NCBI GenBank assembly: GCA_015075515.1
Contig: JABTUE010000002.1
Location: 124,001 to 188,000, forward strand
Reading direction: 5' to 3'
DNA length: 64,000 bases
Origin: Planctomycetota bacterium
GTDB lineage: Bacteria > Planctomycetota > UBA8742 > UBA2392
Numbering within the stretch: position 1 is the stretch's first letter; each line of letters begins with the position of its first letter. Positions 34,033-42,355 of the stretch are shown here, piece by piece. The translations under genes and the position numbers were made by a program. The notes under the pieces are model-generated. The model was not told the DNA's origin, made no database searches, and saw only the letters and a program-made list of their open reading frames with translations.

Positions 34033-34730
34033 CAGTGTGCCTCGTCCGTGCCGGTGGCCTCGCGCCCGGCGTCCTGGGAGCCGGGAATCCCCGCCAGATG
34101 CCGGCGCGCCAGCAGCACGGCGCCCAGAATCGCGGCAAAAATCAGCAGGCTGACGATTTCAAACGCCAGCGGAAAACCCTCAAAGATTGTCTTGCTTACG
34201 GCCTCGGTGCTGCCGTAGGGCAGGTTGCGGCCCTGTTCCACGCCCGGCGTGAACACCAGACTGTCGTACCCCGCCGGCAGCGGGCCGAACTCGTTGAATG
34301 ACGGCGGCAGCTTGTATATGGCAAAGCTCACGCACAGCAGAAACGCCACCGCAACCACCGCCGCCAGCGGCTGGGGCAGAAGAATATGCTCCAGCGGGTT
34401 GAATTTCAGCGCGGCCTCGCCCTGTTTGCGCTCCTGGCCGGGCTTGTAGACCGGCCTGGCGCCGACGGCACCGGGCACACCCAGGGCGTCCAGTTGGGTG
34501 CGGGTATCGGTGAACATCAGCACGAACAGAAACATCACGGCCAGCGCGCCGGCATAGATCAGAATCTGGGCCACGGCAATGAACGGGGCGTCCAGCGCGC
34601 GAAACACGCCCGCCGAGCCGAAGAACGCAATCAGCAGCCCCAGCAGGGCGTACACGGCGTTGCGCTGTGTCAGCAGGATCAACGTGCCCAGCACACACAC
34701 CAGGGCGCTGATCAGGAACAACACTTCCAT
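34032..34730 (-). CDS. nuoJ: NADH-quinone oxidoreductase subunit J
   Basis: Membrane subunit of complex I. The 232-residue protein carries the family signature 'FRALDAPFIAVAQILIYAGA' with the following 'LAVMFLFVLMF'. The C-terminal half is longer than in E. coli: a polar loop of about 75 residues separates the fourth and fifth membrane segments, and a polar tail follows. ATG 34730 has GGAG upstream; the frame remains open 5' into a region that I read as intergenic. First gene of a three-gene nuoJKL unit; the remaining complex I genes must lie elsewhere. Confidence 0.93.
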   Translation of the reverse strand: MEVLFLISALVCVLGTLILLTQRNAVYALLGLLIAFFGSAGVFRALDAPFIAVAQILIYAGALAVMFLFVLMFTDTRTQLDALGVPGAVGARPVYKPGQERKQGEAALKFNPLEHILLPQPLAAVVAVAFLLCVSFAIYKLPPSFNEFGPLPAGYDSLVFTPGVEQGRNLPYGSTEAVSKTIFEGFPLAFEIVSLLIFAAILGAVLLARRHLAGIPGSQDAGREATGTDEAH

Positions 34731-34814
34731 GCCGTCTCCGGTTGACGCGCGCGGGACAATAGCAGTGGTGCACAGGGCACGCAAGCGCGCCCAAAAACCG
34801 CAACAGACAACGAA

Positions 34815-34843
34815 CCCGGCGCGGGCTTTCGGCCCGCGCCGGG
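34815..34843 (-). terminator. GC-rich hairpin between the HEAT gene and nuoJ
   Basis: Perfect 12-bp stem CCCGGCGCGGGC (34815-34826) and GCCCGCGCCGGG (34832-34843), loop TTTCG. On the minus strand it is followed by TTCGTTGTCTG. It lies between the stop of the HEAT lipoprotein gene and the nuoJ start and probably ends transcription from the former. Confidence 0.55.
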
Positions 34844-34934
34844 TGTAACCATGCATCGTTCATCGGAAAGCAACAGCCCCCGGCTCGCGGCGTAAAGCCG
34901 CTCGCCGGCCGGCCCGTGCAGTCGCGCGGGCCGG

Positions 34935-34969
34935 GCAGGGCGTTGAGAAGCACCTTCTCAAAGCCCTGC
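34935..34969 (-). terminator. Two-stem hairpin at the 3' end of the HEAT lipoprotein gene
   Basis: Outer stem GCAGGGC (34935-34941) with GCCCTGC (34963-34969), inner stem TTGAGAA (34943-34949) with TTCTCAA (34955-34961). It touches the stop codon of the HEAT gene. No T-tract follows, so it may stabilise the mRNA end or act with the hairpin further on. Confidence 0.45.
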
Positions 34970-36369
34970 TAGCGGCCGGGGCGCGGGGTGTTGGTGCGGC
35001 CCGGCTGGTTGGTGCGGCCCGGCTGGTTGGTGCGGGGCTGCTGGGTGGTACGGCCCTGCTGGGTGGTGCGGGGCGTGGTGCGTGTCGTGGGCCGCGCGCC
35101 GGTGCTGTTGATGCCGCTGCTGACGCGGGGTTTGGCCTTGCCTTCGTACATCAGGCTGGGGTTGAGTTCGGGGTATTTCTTCCAGAAATGTTCGCGCCAG
35201 CGCGGCTGGTCGGTGCCGTGGTCCACGCGCGTGATGCGCGACAGTGTGGACAGCGTGGCGGCCTGCACTTCGCTGCTGTTGTCGCTCAGCAGGTCAATCA
35301 GCGGGTAGGCCTCGCGTTCGCGTTCGGCGCTGATCAACACGCCCAGAGACACCACCGCGGCCTGGCGAACCACGGCGGTGCGGTCGCCGGTGGCCTGCAG
35401 CAGGGGTTCAATCGCACGCGGGTCCTGCAGCCGCGCCAGGGAAAGCGCGGCACTTTCGCGCACCTGGGCGTCAAAATCGGACAGCCCGGCAATCAGAGTG
35501 CTGTAGACCAGTTCGGGGTTGCTGCCGTGGTGGCGCGAAATCGCGTCCATGGCCTCGCGGCGCACGCCGGCGTTGGGGTCGTTGCCGGCGTCGGCCAGCG
35601 CGGGAATGCAGCGCGCGGGGTCAGGGATACGGCCAAGGGCAATCGCGCTGGCGGCGCGCACTTCTGGCTCGGGGCTGCGCAGACCCACGCCCACAAGGTC
35701 AGGCACCGCGACCGGGTCGCCGATATCGCCCAGCGCGTTGATGGCCGCGATCTGCACGCGGATGTCCGGGTCACCCAGAAAACGGTCGCGCACCGGCAGC
35801 AGTGTGTCGCCCTGGGCCGCGTCATAGGCCAGGGCATAGGCGCCGATGCAGGCGCGCCGCAGGGCCATGCTGCTGGTAGCGTCCATCATGGGCACGCGCA
35901 GCGTGCTCATGAGTTTTTTATGTTCCTTGTAGTCGCGCAGTTTGTCGTCCAGCGCCTGAAGTCCCATGGCGGCGTTGACGCGCACGGAATCATGCTCGCG
36001 CGTGTCGGCCAGGGCATTAAGCAGCGCCGTGATCACCTGTGAGTCGCCGGTAAAACCCAGCAGAATCGCCGCCGTGGCGCGGCGCGGCGTGCTGCTGTCG
36101 TCGTACAGGGCGCTGACCAGCGCGCGCTGGTAAGTGCGCGCGCCCTCGCTGATGCGCGTGCGCAGCGATGCTTCCTGCATTTCGTTGCCGCTCTGGATCG
36201 CGTCGGCCAGGTCGCGCAGTTGTTTGTCAAATGATTCCAGCGCGCGGTCGTCCAGATAGGTCTTGTCGGCAATCGCCTCTTCGCGTGTCGGCCCCGAATA
36301 ACAGCCCGTAACAACCAGGCCGGCAGCCGACAAAGTGGTAACAAGCGCAAACGCGGACAAACGGCGCAT
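34969..36369 (-). CDS. HEAT-repeat lipoprotein
   Basis: A 466-residue lipoprotein: signal peptide with lipobox 'LVVTGCYSG' (Cys near residue 22) and GGAG before ATG 36369. Residues about 60-400 are tandem HEAT/PBS-lyase-type helical repeats; several read 'V..AA..ALG.I.D', for example 'VQIAAINALGDIGDPVAVP', 'VRAASAIALGRIPDPA' and 'VRESAALSLARLQDPRAIEP'. Such repeats form curved scaffolds for protein binding. The last about 45 residues are a Thr/Gln/Pro/Arg tail built from short tandem repeats and ending in PRPGR; it is likely disordered. It stands alone between complex I genes and the divergent vWA gene. Confidence 0.85.
   Translation of the reverse strand: MRRLSAFALVTTLSAAGLVVTGCYSGPTREEAIADKTYLDDRALESFDKQLRDLADAIQSGNEMQEASLRTRISEGARTYQRALVSALYDDSSTPRRATAAILLGFTGDSQVITALLNALADTREHDSVRVNAAMGLQALDDKLRDYKEHKKLMSTLRVPMMDATSSMALRRACIGAYALAYDAAQGDTLLPVRDRFLGDPDIRVQIAAINALGDIGDPVAVPDLVGVGLRSPEPEVRAASAIALGRIPDPARCIPALADAGNDPNAGVRREAMDAISRHHGSNPELVYSTLIAGLSDFDAQVRESAALSLARLQDPRAIEPLLQATGDRTAVVRQAAVVSLGVLISAEREREAYPLIDLLSDNSSEVQAATLSTLSRITRVDHGTDQPRWREHFWKKYPELNPSLMYEGKAKPRVSSGINSTGARPTTRTTPRTTQQGRTTQQPRTNQPGRTNQPGRTNTPRPGR
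34991..35062. repeat. 18-bp tandem repeat encoding PGRTNQ-type units
   Basis: Four consecutive 18-base units: 34991-35008 and 35009-35026 are identical (TTGGTGCGGCCCGGCTGG), 35027-35044 and 35045-35062 are diverged copies. In the HEAT gene frame each encodes a hexapeptide of the PGRTNQ kind at the C-terminus. Copy number could vary between strains by slippage. Confidence 0.8.
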
Positions 36370-36712
36370 AGGCGGACTCCGTGGGAACCAACGCAGCTTC
36401 TCTTTATACGTCAAGCAGGCCAAGGGGTTTGGATAAAAGCTCCGGTCTGGCGCGCGAGTTCGCCCACCGGTGACCATAAGTTACGGCAACGTCACCAGTG
36501 GTCTGCCCCAGCTCACGCGGCAACAGAACGGGCCATGATTCATAACATATTCAGGGTAAGCAACTTACGTAAAACACAGCGCAGCACCCCGTGTTTGCCG
36601 CACACATGGCACCCGAATTGCACAGGCCGGTGTACCCTTGTGGGTTTTCGGGCCAGATTGACCGTTCGGGTCTTGTGCTGCAAAGGTTGATTTTGGCTTG
36701 ACTTGTGATGGA

Positions 36713-37552
36713 ATGACCGCCGCGATGTCCCAACCGCATTCGGCACTGGTTCCTGGCCTTGCCCGGGCAGGCGTAAGCCTGTGCGTGGTGCTGTGGCTGG
36801 TGTTTGGTGCCGCAAGCGCGCAGGACAACAAGCCTTCCAAACCGGCCGAAAAGCCCGCCACCGAACGCCCCGCCGACAACGACCCCGGCGCACCCAAGGT
36901 TCAGGACGGCCACGACCGGCCCACCACCTACCCGCGCATCCGCATCGCGTCGGGCAAAACCGAAGACGGCACCCAGGGCCAGCCCGGCGCGGTCAAGACC
37001 AAGACGCGGGCCTATCTGCTGGACGTGTCCGAGGCCATGGCCGCCAGCATCACCGTGGGCAACAGCGAAGAAATGACGCGCCTGGAACGCATGGTGTCCG
37101 AGGTCAGCAAATCGCTGACACGGCTGGCGGACCGGCCGGGCAGCATGCGGTTCAATATTGTCACGTTCGGGACGATCCAGGATCTGGCCGGCGGCGGCGA
37201 ACCCTGGGTGGCCAACGCCGACAACGCGGCCAAAGCCAAGGAGTGGCTCAAGCGGCTGGAGGCCAAGGGCACGGGCGACCTGTACGCGCTGCTGAAGGCG
37301 CTGTTTGACCAGAAGCCCGAAAGCGCGACGATGATGGTCGGCAGCATGCCCGGCAAACCCGCTGACGTAAGCGAAGAGGAACTGAAGCAGCACAAGGATG
37401 TCCCCGAGTTCGTGCTGGCCAAGGTCAAGGAATGGCGCAAGGCCGGCAACACTACCTCGCTGGACATCACGGGCATTGGTCTTGGGCCCACCGAGCGCGA
37501 TTTTTACCGGCGCCTGGCCGAGGCCGTGGAAGGAACCTATCTGGACGCCTGA
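36713..37552 (+). CDS. Exported vWA-like domain protein
   Basis: A 279-residue exported protein: hydrophobic signal ('GVSLCVVLWLVFGAASAQ'), then a Lys/Pro/Glu-rich linker and a von Willebrand A-like domain from about residue 95. The MIDAS-type motif reads 'YLLDVSEAMAAS', which keeps D and the first S of DxSxS but changes the last; 'FNIVTFG' and 'LDITGIG' correspond to later core strands. Metal binding may be weak. ATG 36713 is chosen; 36725 is an alternative. It precedes the giant GspK-like gene by 45 bases on the same strand, and vWA proteins often accompany secretion or surface complexes. Confidence 0.65.
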   Translation: MTAAMSQPHSALVPGLARAGVSLCVVLWLVFGAASAQDNKPSKPAEKPATERPADNDPGAPKVQDGHDRPTTYPRIRIASGKTEDGTQGQPGAVKTKTRAYLLDVSEAMAASITVGNSEEMTRLERMVSEVSKSLTRLADRPGSMRFNIVTFGTIQDLAGGGEPWVANADNAAKAKEWLKRLEAKGTGDLYALLKALFDQKPESATMMVGSMPGKPADVSEEELKQHKDVPEFVLAKVKEWRKAGNTTSLDITGIGLGPTERDFYRRLAEAVEGTYLDA

Positions 37553-37597
37553 AGACAGGGCGTTTGGCCGTGCAGTACCCCTGAAAGGGAGACCGCA

Positions 37598-40500
37598 GTG
37601 AAAACCATCCGTCGCTCGAACCGGCACAACCGCAAAGGCACGCTGCTTGTGGTGGTGCTGGGGCTGCTGGTCGCGCTGTTCGTGATCGGCACTTCGTTCA
37701 GCTATGTCACGCTGTCCGAGCGCCGCGCCGCGGCGAATTACCTGGATCGCCAGCGCGCGCTGGACCTGGCGCTGGACGGCGTGGAGTACAGCATCGCGCG
37801 CCTGCGCGCCGAGGCCACAAACCGGCACTACGAAGGTCTGACGCCCGGCACCGCCGGCGTCGAGGAAGACCGCGAATACAACCCGCGCGGCTACGCGCTG
37901 CGCACGCTGGATTCAGCCGAACCGGCGGTAAGCTGGCCTCGCTCGCGCTCGAACACCAGCGCCGACAAGAGCCCTGACGCGAACTGGATTGATTTTGACG
38001 GCGACGGCACCCGCGGCGGCAACGAAACGGCGTTCGGCACCAGCCTGGTGCCGCCCGGCGGCGGAACCAAGGGTTTTGGCGCCCGCGTCACCGGTTTTCG
38101 CGCCGACGGCATCAACACCAACCAGATCCGCAACCCGGATGTGCCGTTTGCGCCCAACGAACAGTTCGGGCCCCAGGGCACCTACACCGAACTGGGCGAC
38201 CTGTTCCGCGTGCGCGCGATTGACGCCGCCAGCATGCTGAACCTGAACAACTTCAAGGGCGACGCGCTGAAGGCCGTGCTGATCGTGCTGGGCAACGCGA
38301 TTGACGACTGGGTCACCGGCGGCAACCCGCGCGGCGAGTACAACCCGTTTCCGGCCCAGGTGGCCGAGGAAATCCGCCTGCTGCATGAAAACCTGGGCGG
38401 CAACATCAGCAGCAAGGACCAGATCCGCCCGATCTTTGCCACCCGCGCCAAGGGCGACGAACTTTACAACTTGGCGATGATGTTCGTGACCGTCAACAGC
38501 TACAACGACATCACCTACCGCGACTGGACCGACGCCAACAACAAAGAAGTCAAAAACGTCCCCGGCGCGCCGCCCAAGCTGACCCAGGTCAAGCTCTGGC
38601 GCGAAGGCTTCACCGGCGGCCCCAACCAGGGCCGTGACGGCTGGCCTGACTGGCAGCCCGACACGCCCAGCGTGTTCGCCAAGGCGCCGGTGAACATCAA
38701 CACGGCAACCAAACCGGTGCTGGTGTGCCTGTTTGCGAACCTGCAGGCCAACGCGCGGCTGCTGTTTTACAAGAAGCAGGACCAGATCACCGAAGAGGAC
38801 AAGCTGTACCAGAACAAGTTCGGCGCCACGATCCGCCGCCAGAACAGCGGCACGACGGACTGGGGCCGCCAGAACAACCGCACTGGCGGCGTGGGCACGG
38901 CCAACGAACAGGCCTGGTACCCCAGCGGCGAATCCAACCAGGCGATCTTCCAGCTTGTGCCGATCGGCCCGATCGGCACCAAGTTCGGAGCTGCGCCCGG
39001 CGCCACCAGCAGCGGTTCCAGCGGCGGGGCGGATTACGCCTCGGCCCTGGCCGAGGCCGTGATCCAGCTGCGCAAGCAGGCGCCCTTCACCAGCTGGCAG
39101 GATTTCGACCACCGCTTCTGCCAGCGCGTGCTGCTGGGCATGCCCGGCGAGCGCACCAACGTCGGCGTGCCTGACGTGGTGGGCGCCCAGCGCGGCAGCC
39201 TGACCGGCACCGACGTTTCCAACGTCTTCCCGCGCGACCTTCTGCCCGACGCCACCAACTGCAACCACGCCGCCAACCCGCTCAAGTCCAGCGACGCGGC
39301 CATGAGCGCCGCCGCGTTCCGCGCCTGGTACTGGAAGAGCACCGTGGACATGATTCGCGCCGCGCTCAACCCCAACAACGTCACCGCGCGCTACAACGCC
39401 GACTACCCCTATCACCAGAACGTGGATCGCATGGACCTGACCCTGACCTCGTGCCCGATCTGCTTCAGCAGCATGGGCGTCTATGAGGTCACCAGCCAGG
39501 GCGAACTGCTGGCCCGCCCCAAGGGCTTTACGGAAAGCCAGACTTCCAGCCTCGACGCCAGCCAGATGGTCGTGGTGGCGCGTCGCCAGGTGCGCACCGT
39601 GGTGCAGATCTATGACATCATGCGCCACACCACCCAGGAGGAGTTCAGTTCGCCCGTTGACCCGTCGGCCGTGCAGCCCCAGGCCGCAACATCCAGCAAC
39701 CCCAAGGCCGCGGTCACGCTGGTCAGCCACTTCCGCTACGACACCAAGGGCTACCCGCACAGCTTTGACGAACTGACCAACGGCAGTTGGGAACACCAGC
39801 GGCCGACGTTCCAGGACGCCGAAGACGCCGTGAACATCTCGCTGAAAGAAGGCGAATCCGGCGACAAATGGAAGGGCTTCAACAAATGGCAGATGACCTC
39901 GCGCGAGTTCGGCTATGTGGCCATGAACCCGCGCGACCGCACGCCGGTGCGCGAGACACGCCCGCCCAACAACCCGGTGAATTTCTGGGCGCGCTTCAAT
40001 GAAAGCTTCAACGGCCGCACATCGTCCCAGCATTTCTCCATGCACGGCGTCAACAGCGACAACATGGTCGGCGACACCCAGTGGGGTCACCTGCCCTGGG
40101 AACGCGACGTGGTGTTTGAGGACTTTGTGTCTTCGGCCACGCCCCGCCACGTGGATCCGCCGATCAAGGGCGCCGCTGTCTCGGAGTTTGAGGGCGCCAA
40201 CGACAGCCACCAGGCTTCAACCTACGCCAACCTGCGGCCTGACGGCGTGTTTCTGGGCGGCGGCAGCCTGCGCATGCGCAACACCAAGTCGGAAAGCAGC
40301 CTGGCGTTCACGTTTGACAAGCGCGGCGCCGAGCGTCTGGCCCGCCTGCGCGTGCTGCGGTATCCCTGCGGCGCGCAGTATTCAAACCGCCCGTTCTGCC
40401 CGATCCGCGACTACAACGGCCAGAACTACCCCAACGGGGTCAACGACCAGACCCAGCTCGGCTTCGGCCAGTCTTCGGCCCACGGCATCAGCCCCACCGA

Positions 40501-42220
40501 CATCGCCGCCACCCGCGTCCGTCTGGAGGGCCAGGGCGTGCCCTGGCGCGGCACCGACAACCACAACAAACAGGCTGAGGCCCACCGTCAGTACCTGAGC
40601 AACATGCCCTACTACGAGGGCACGGTGGACTTCTGGATCAAATGGGACGTTCCGCCCCAGGGCACCGACAACAGCGGCGTGCCCGGCCAGACCAACGGCA
40701 ACCAGATCGTGTGCCTGGGCGAAATTGACCCCACCAGCCACAACTATTCGGGGCTGTTCGGCGCCACGGCCTTCGGCCGGTTCCGCGACAGCAACAACCC
40801 GGCCTACAACAACCCGTCCAGCGACCCGTCGGCCGACATCACCCAGGCCGGCCACGACAACGGCCGCAACCTGTGGGCCGACTTCGAGGGCGTGCAGTTC
40901 TTTGTGTACAAGGAACCGGGCGGCGTGCTGCGCTTTACCCGCATCTACTTCAGCGAGGCGCTGGGTGCCAACGTGGTCAGCGGCGCCACCGGCAGCGGCG
41001 GCGTCACCGTGGCCCAGTTCGGCAACGCCATGCGCCGGATTCTGGATCCGCTGTCGCCCTGGGGCGGCTTCACGGCCACCAACGACATTGCCAACTCGCA
41101 CACCGACCCGCCGGACAACATGGGCTTTCTGTATTCGCGCACGGACGCCTGGGTGGATCTGTCCCAGGCCACGGCCACCGGCCCCGACGGCCAGAAGCCG
41201 GTGATCCTGCGCGTGCACGACTGGCACCGCTTTACCCTCAGCTACAACAGCAACACCAACAAGCCTTACGGCCTGTGGATTGACGGCCGCGTGATCGGCC
41301 CGGTGGTGTTCTATGACGACCCGGACGGCCTGCTGGGCTTCCGCAACGACGGTTCGCACGTCGGCCCCGGCGGCGCCGGCAAGGACCAGCCGATTCCCCA
41401 GACCGGCACGGGCAACCCGGTGTACGAGTTCTTCCGTACCACCTCCAAGCTGCTGGAGATCAACCCCGAAGACCGCCTGACCGTGGGCTGCATCTTCCGC
41501 CGCCAGCCCGACAACACCAACCAGACCAGCTTTGACACCTGGTTTGCCGAACAGGACGACCAGCAGGATCTGGTCAAACCCACGCGGCCGGTGTTCAAGT
41601 TTGATTCGAACTTCGTGGCCGTGGCCAACGCCACAATTGACGACTTCCGCACCTCGCGCACCAAGATGCAGCCGTTGCAGCCGGTCGAAATTGCCGAACT
41701 GCGCAACAACAGCCGTTACGCCGGCGTGGGCGACCCCGAGGCCTACTACGAGGGCGGCTTCCTGCCGATCGCCGGTGAAGACGGCAAGCTGCACGCCCTG
41801 CCGGTGCGCCTTGGCACCATCAGTTGGACAGAACTGCGCCCTGACTGGGACCCCTTTGCGATGAAGGGGCTGAACCTGGAAACTTCGGCCCGGCTGGAAG
41901 TTCAATGGGCGGTGTTTGACGACATCACGTCCATGCCCACCGGCGGCGTGGCCCACAACCTGACCGGCCAGAAGTTCTTCGGCAGCAGCGGCAACCGCAT
42001 CGGCAAGGACCCGCTGGCCGACGACTACTGGGCTCTGGGCGGCATGTCGTTGCGCGGCGCGCGTCTGCCCTCGGGCAACCAGGTGGGCATTCTGGTGTAC
42101 CGCGTGTACTTCCGTGTCGCCGACGGAATTGAGGTAAACAATGTTTCGGCCGTGCTGGACGACGTTACCGTCACGGTGCTTACGCCGCCACGCAAGCTCA
42201 GTTTCATCGTGGATTACTAA
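37598..42220 (+). CDS. Giant GspK-like pseudopilin with LamG-like region
   Basis: A 1540-residue protein. The N-terminus resembles the minor pseudopilin GspK of type II secretion: a basic start, a prepilin-like site KG/TLLVV (13-19), a hydrophobic helix (15-37) and the helical 'AANYLDRQRALDLALDGVEY' segment. Around 361-375 'KAPVNINTATKPVLVCLF' matches the GspK 'NINTA' hairpin motif. GspK is usually a few hundred residues, so more than 1000 residues are extra. From about 1003 to 1350 a beta-rich region with 'YYEGTVDFWIKW' and 'WHRFTLSYNSN...YGLWIDG' looks like a LamG/concanavalin-type jelly roll. A pilus-tip protein that carries a glycan-binding domain is inferred. GTG 37598 has AGGGAG upstream. 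Confidence 0.75.
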   Translation: MKTIRRSNRHNRKGTLLVVVLGLLVALFVIGTSFSYVTLSERRAAANYLDRQRALDLALDGVEYSIARLRAEATNRHYEGLTPGTAGVEEDREYNPRGYALRTLDSAEPAVSWPRSRSNTSADKSPDANWIDFDGDGTRGGNETAFGTSLVPPGGGTKGFGARVTGFRADGINTNQIRNPDVPFAPNEQFGPQGTYTELGDLFRVRAIDAASMLNLNNFKGDALKAVLIVLGNAIDDWVTGGNPRGEYNPFPAQVAEEIRLLHENLGGNISSKDQIRPIFATRAKGDELYNLAMMFVTVNSYNDITYRDWTDANNKEVKNVPGAPPKLTQVKLWREGFTGGPNQGRDGWPDWQPDTPSVFAKAPVNINTATKPVLVCLFANLQANARLLFYKKQDQITEEDKLYQNKFGATIRRQNSGTTDWGRQNNRTGGVGTANEQAWYPSGESNQAIFQLVPIGPIGTKFGAAPGATSSGSSGGADYASALAEAVIQLRKQAPFTSWQDFDHRFCQRVLLGMPGERTNVGVPDVVGAQRGSLTGTDVSNVFPRDLLPDATNCNHAANPLKSSDAAMSAAAFRAWYWKSTVDMIRAALNPNNVTARYNADYPYHQNVDRMDLTLTSCPICFSSMGVYEVTSQGELLARPKGFTESQTSSLDASQMVVVARRQVRTVVQIYDIMRHTTQEEFSSPVDPSAVQPQAATSSNPKAAVTLVSHFRYDTKGYPHSFDELTNGSWEHQRPTFQDAEDAVNISLKEGESGDKWKGFNKWQMTSREFGYVAMNPRDRTPVRETRPPNNPVNFWARFNESFNGRTSSQHFSMHGVNSDNMVGDTQWGHLPWERDVVFEDFVSSATPRHVDPPIKGAAVSEFEGANDSHQASTYANLRPDGVFLGGGSLRMRNTKSESSLAFTFDKRGAERLARLRVLRYPCGAQYSNRPFCPIRDYNGQNYPNGVNDQTQLGFGQSSAHGISPTDIAATRVRLEGQGVPWRGTDNHNKQAEAHRQYLSNMPYYEGTVDFWIKWDVPPQGTDNSGVPGQTNGNQIVCLGEIDPTSHNYSGLFGATAFGRFRDSNNPAYNNPSSDPSADITQAGHDNGRNLWADFEGVQFFVYKEPGGVLRFTRIYFSEALGANVVSGATGSGGVTVAQFGNAMRRILDPLSPWGGFTATNDIANSHTDPPDNMGFLYSRTDAWVDLSQATATGPDGQKPVILRVHDWHRFTLSYNSNTNKPYGLWIDGRVIGPVVFYDDPDGLLGFRNDGSHVGPGGAGKDQPIPQTGTGNPVYEFFRTTSKLLEINPEDRLTVGCIFRRQPDNTNQTSFDTWFAEQDDQQDLVKPTRPVFKFDSNFVAVANATIDDFRTSRTKMQPLQPVEIAELRNNSRYAGVGDPEAYYEGGFLPIAGEDGKLHALPVRLGTISWTELRPDWDPFAMKGLNLETSARLEVQWAVFDDITSMPTGGVAHNLTGQKFFGSSGNRIGKDPLADDYWALGGMSLRGARLPSGNQVGILVYRVYFRVADGIEVNNVSAVLDDVTVTVLTPPRKLSFIVDY

Positions 42221-42261
42221 CCCTCGACGAAACGACGGCGCGTAACAACAATACGCTTTGC

Positions 42262-42302
42262 GGTCCCGGCCCCCCGCCCTTTGCGCGGGGGCATCCGGGA
42301 CC
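42262..42302. other. Two-stem inverted repeat after the GspK-like gene
   Basis: Outer stem GGTCCCGG (42262-42269) with CCGGGACC (42295-42302), inner stem CCCCCGC (42271-42277) with GCGGGGG (42285-42291). It sits in the 135-base gap before the next gene, 41 bases after the stop. There is no T-tract, so it may be an attenuator or an RNA-processing site. Confidence 0.5.
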
Positions 42303-42355
42303 GGCAGTTTGGGGCCAGGCCGGCGGTTGAGGACCGCCACAGGAGCGAGGAAGCC

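Noticed and set aside
37913..40210. 765-codon open frame on the minus strand inside the GspK-like gene
   Set aside because: Low-complexity Val/Ala/Gly/His product without any motif; the plus-strand frame has a ribosome site, a prepilin-like start and the NINTA motif.
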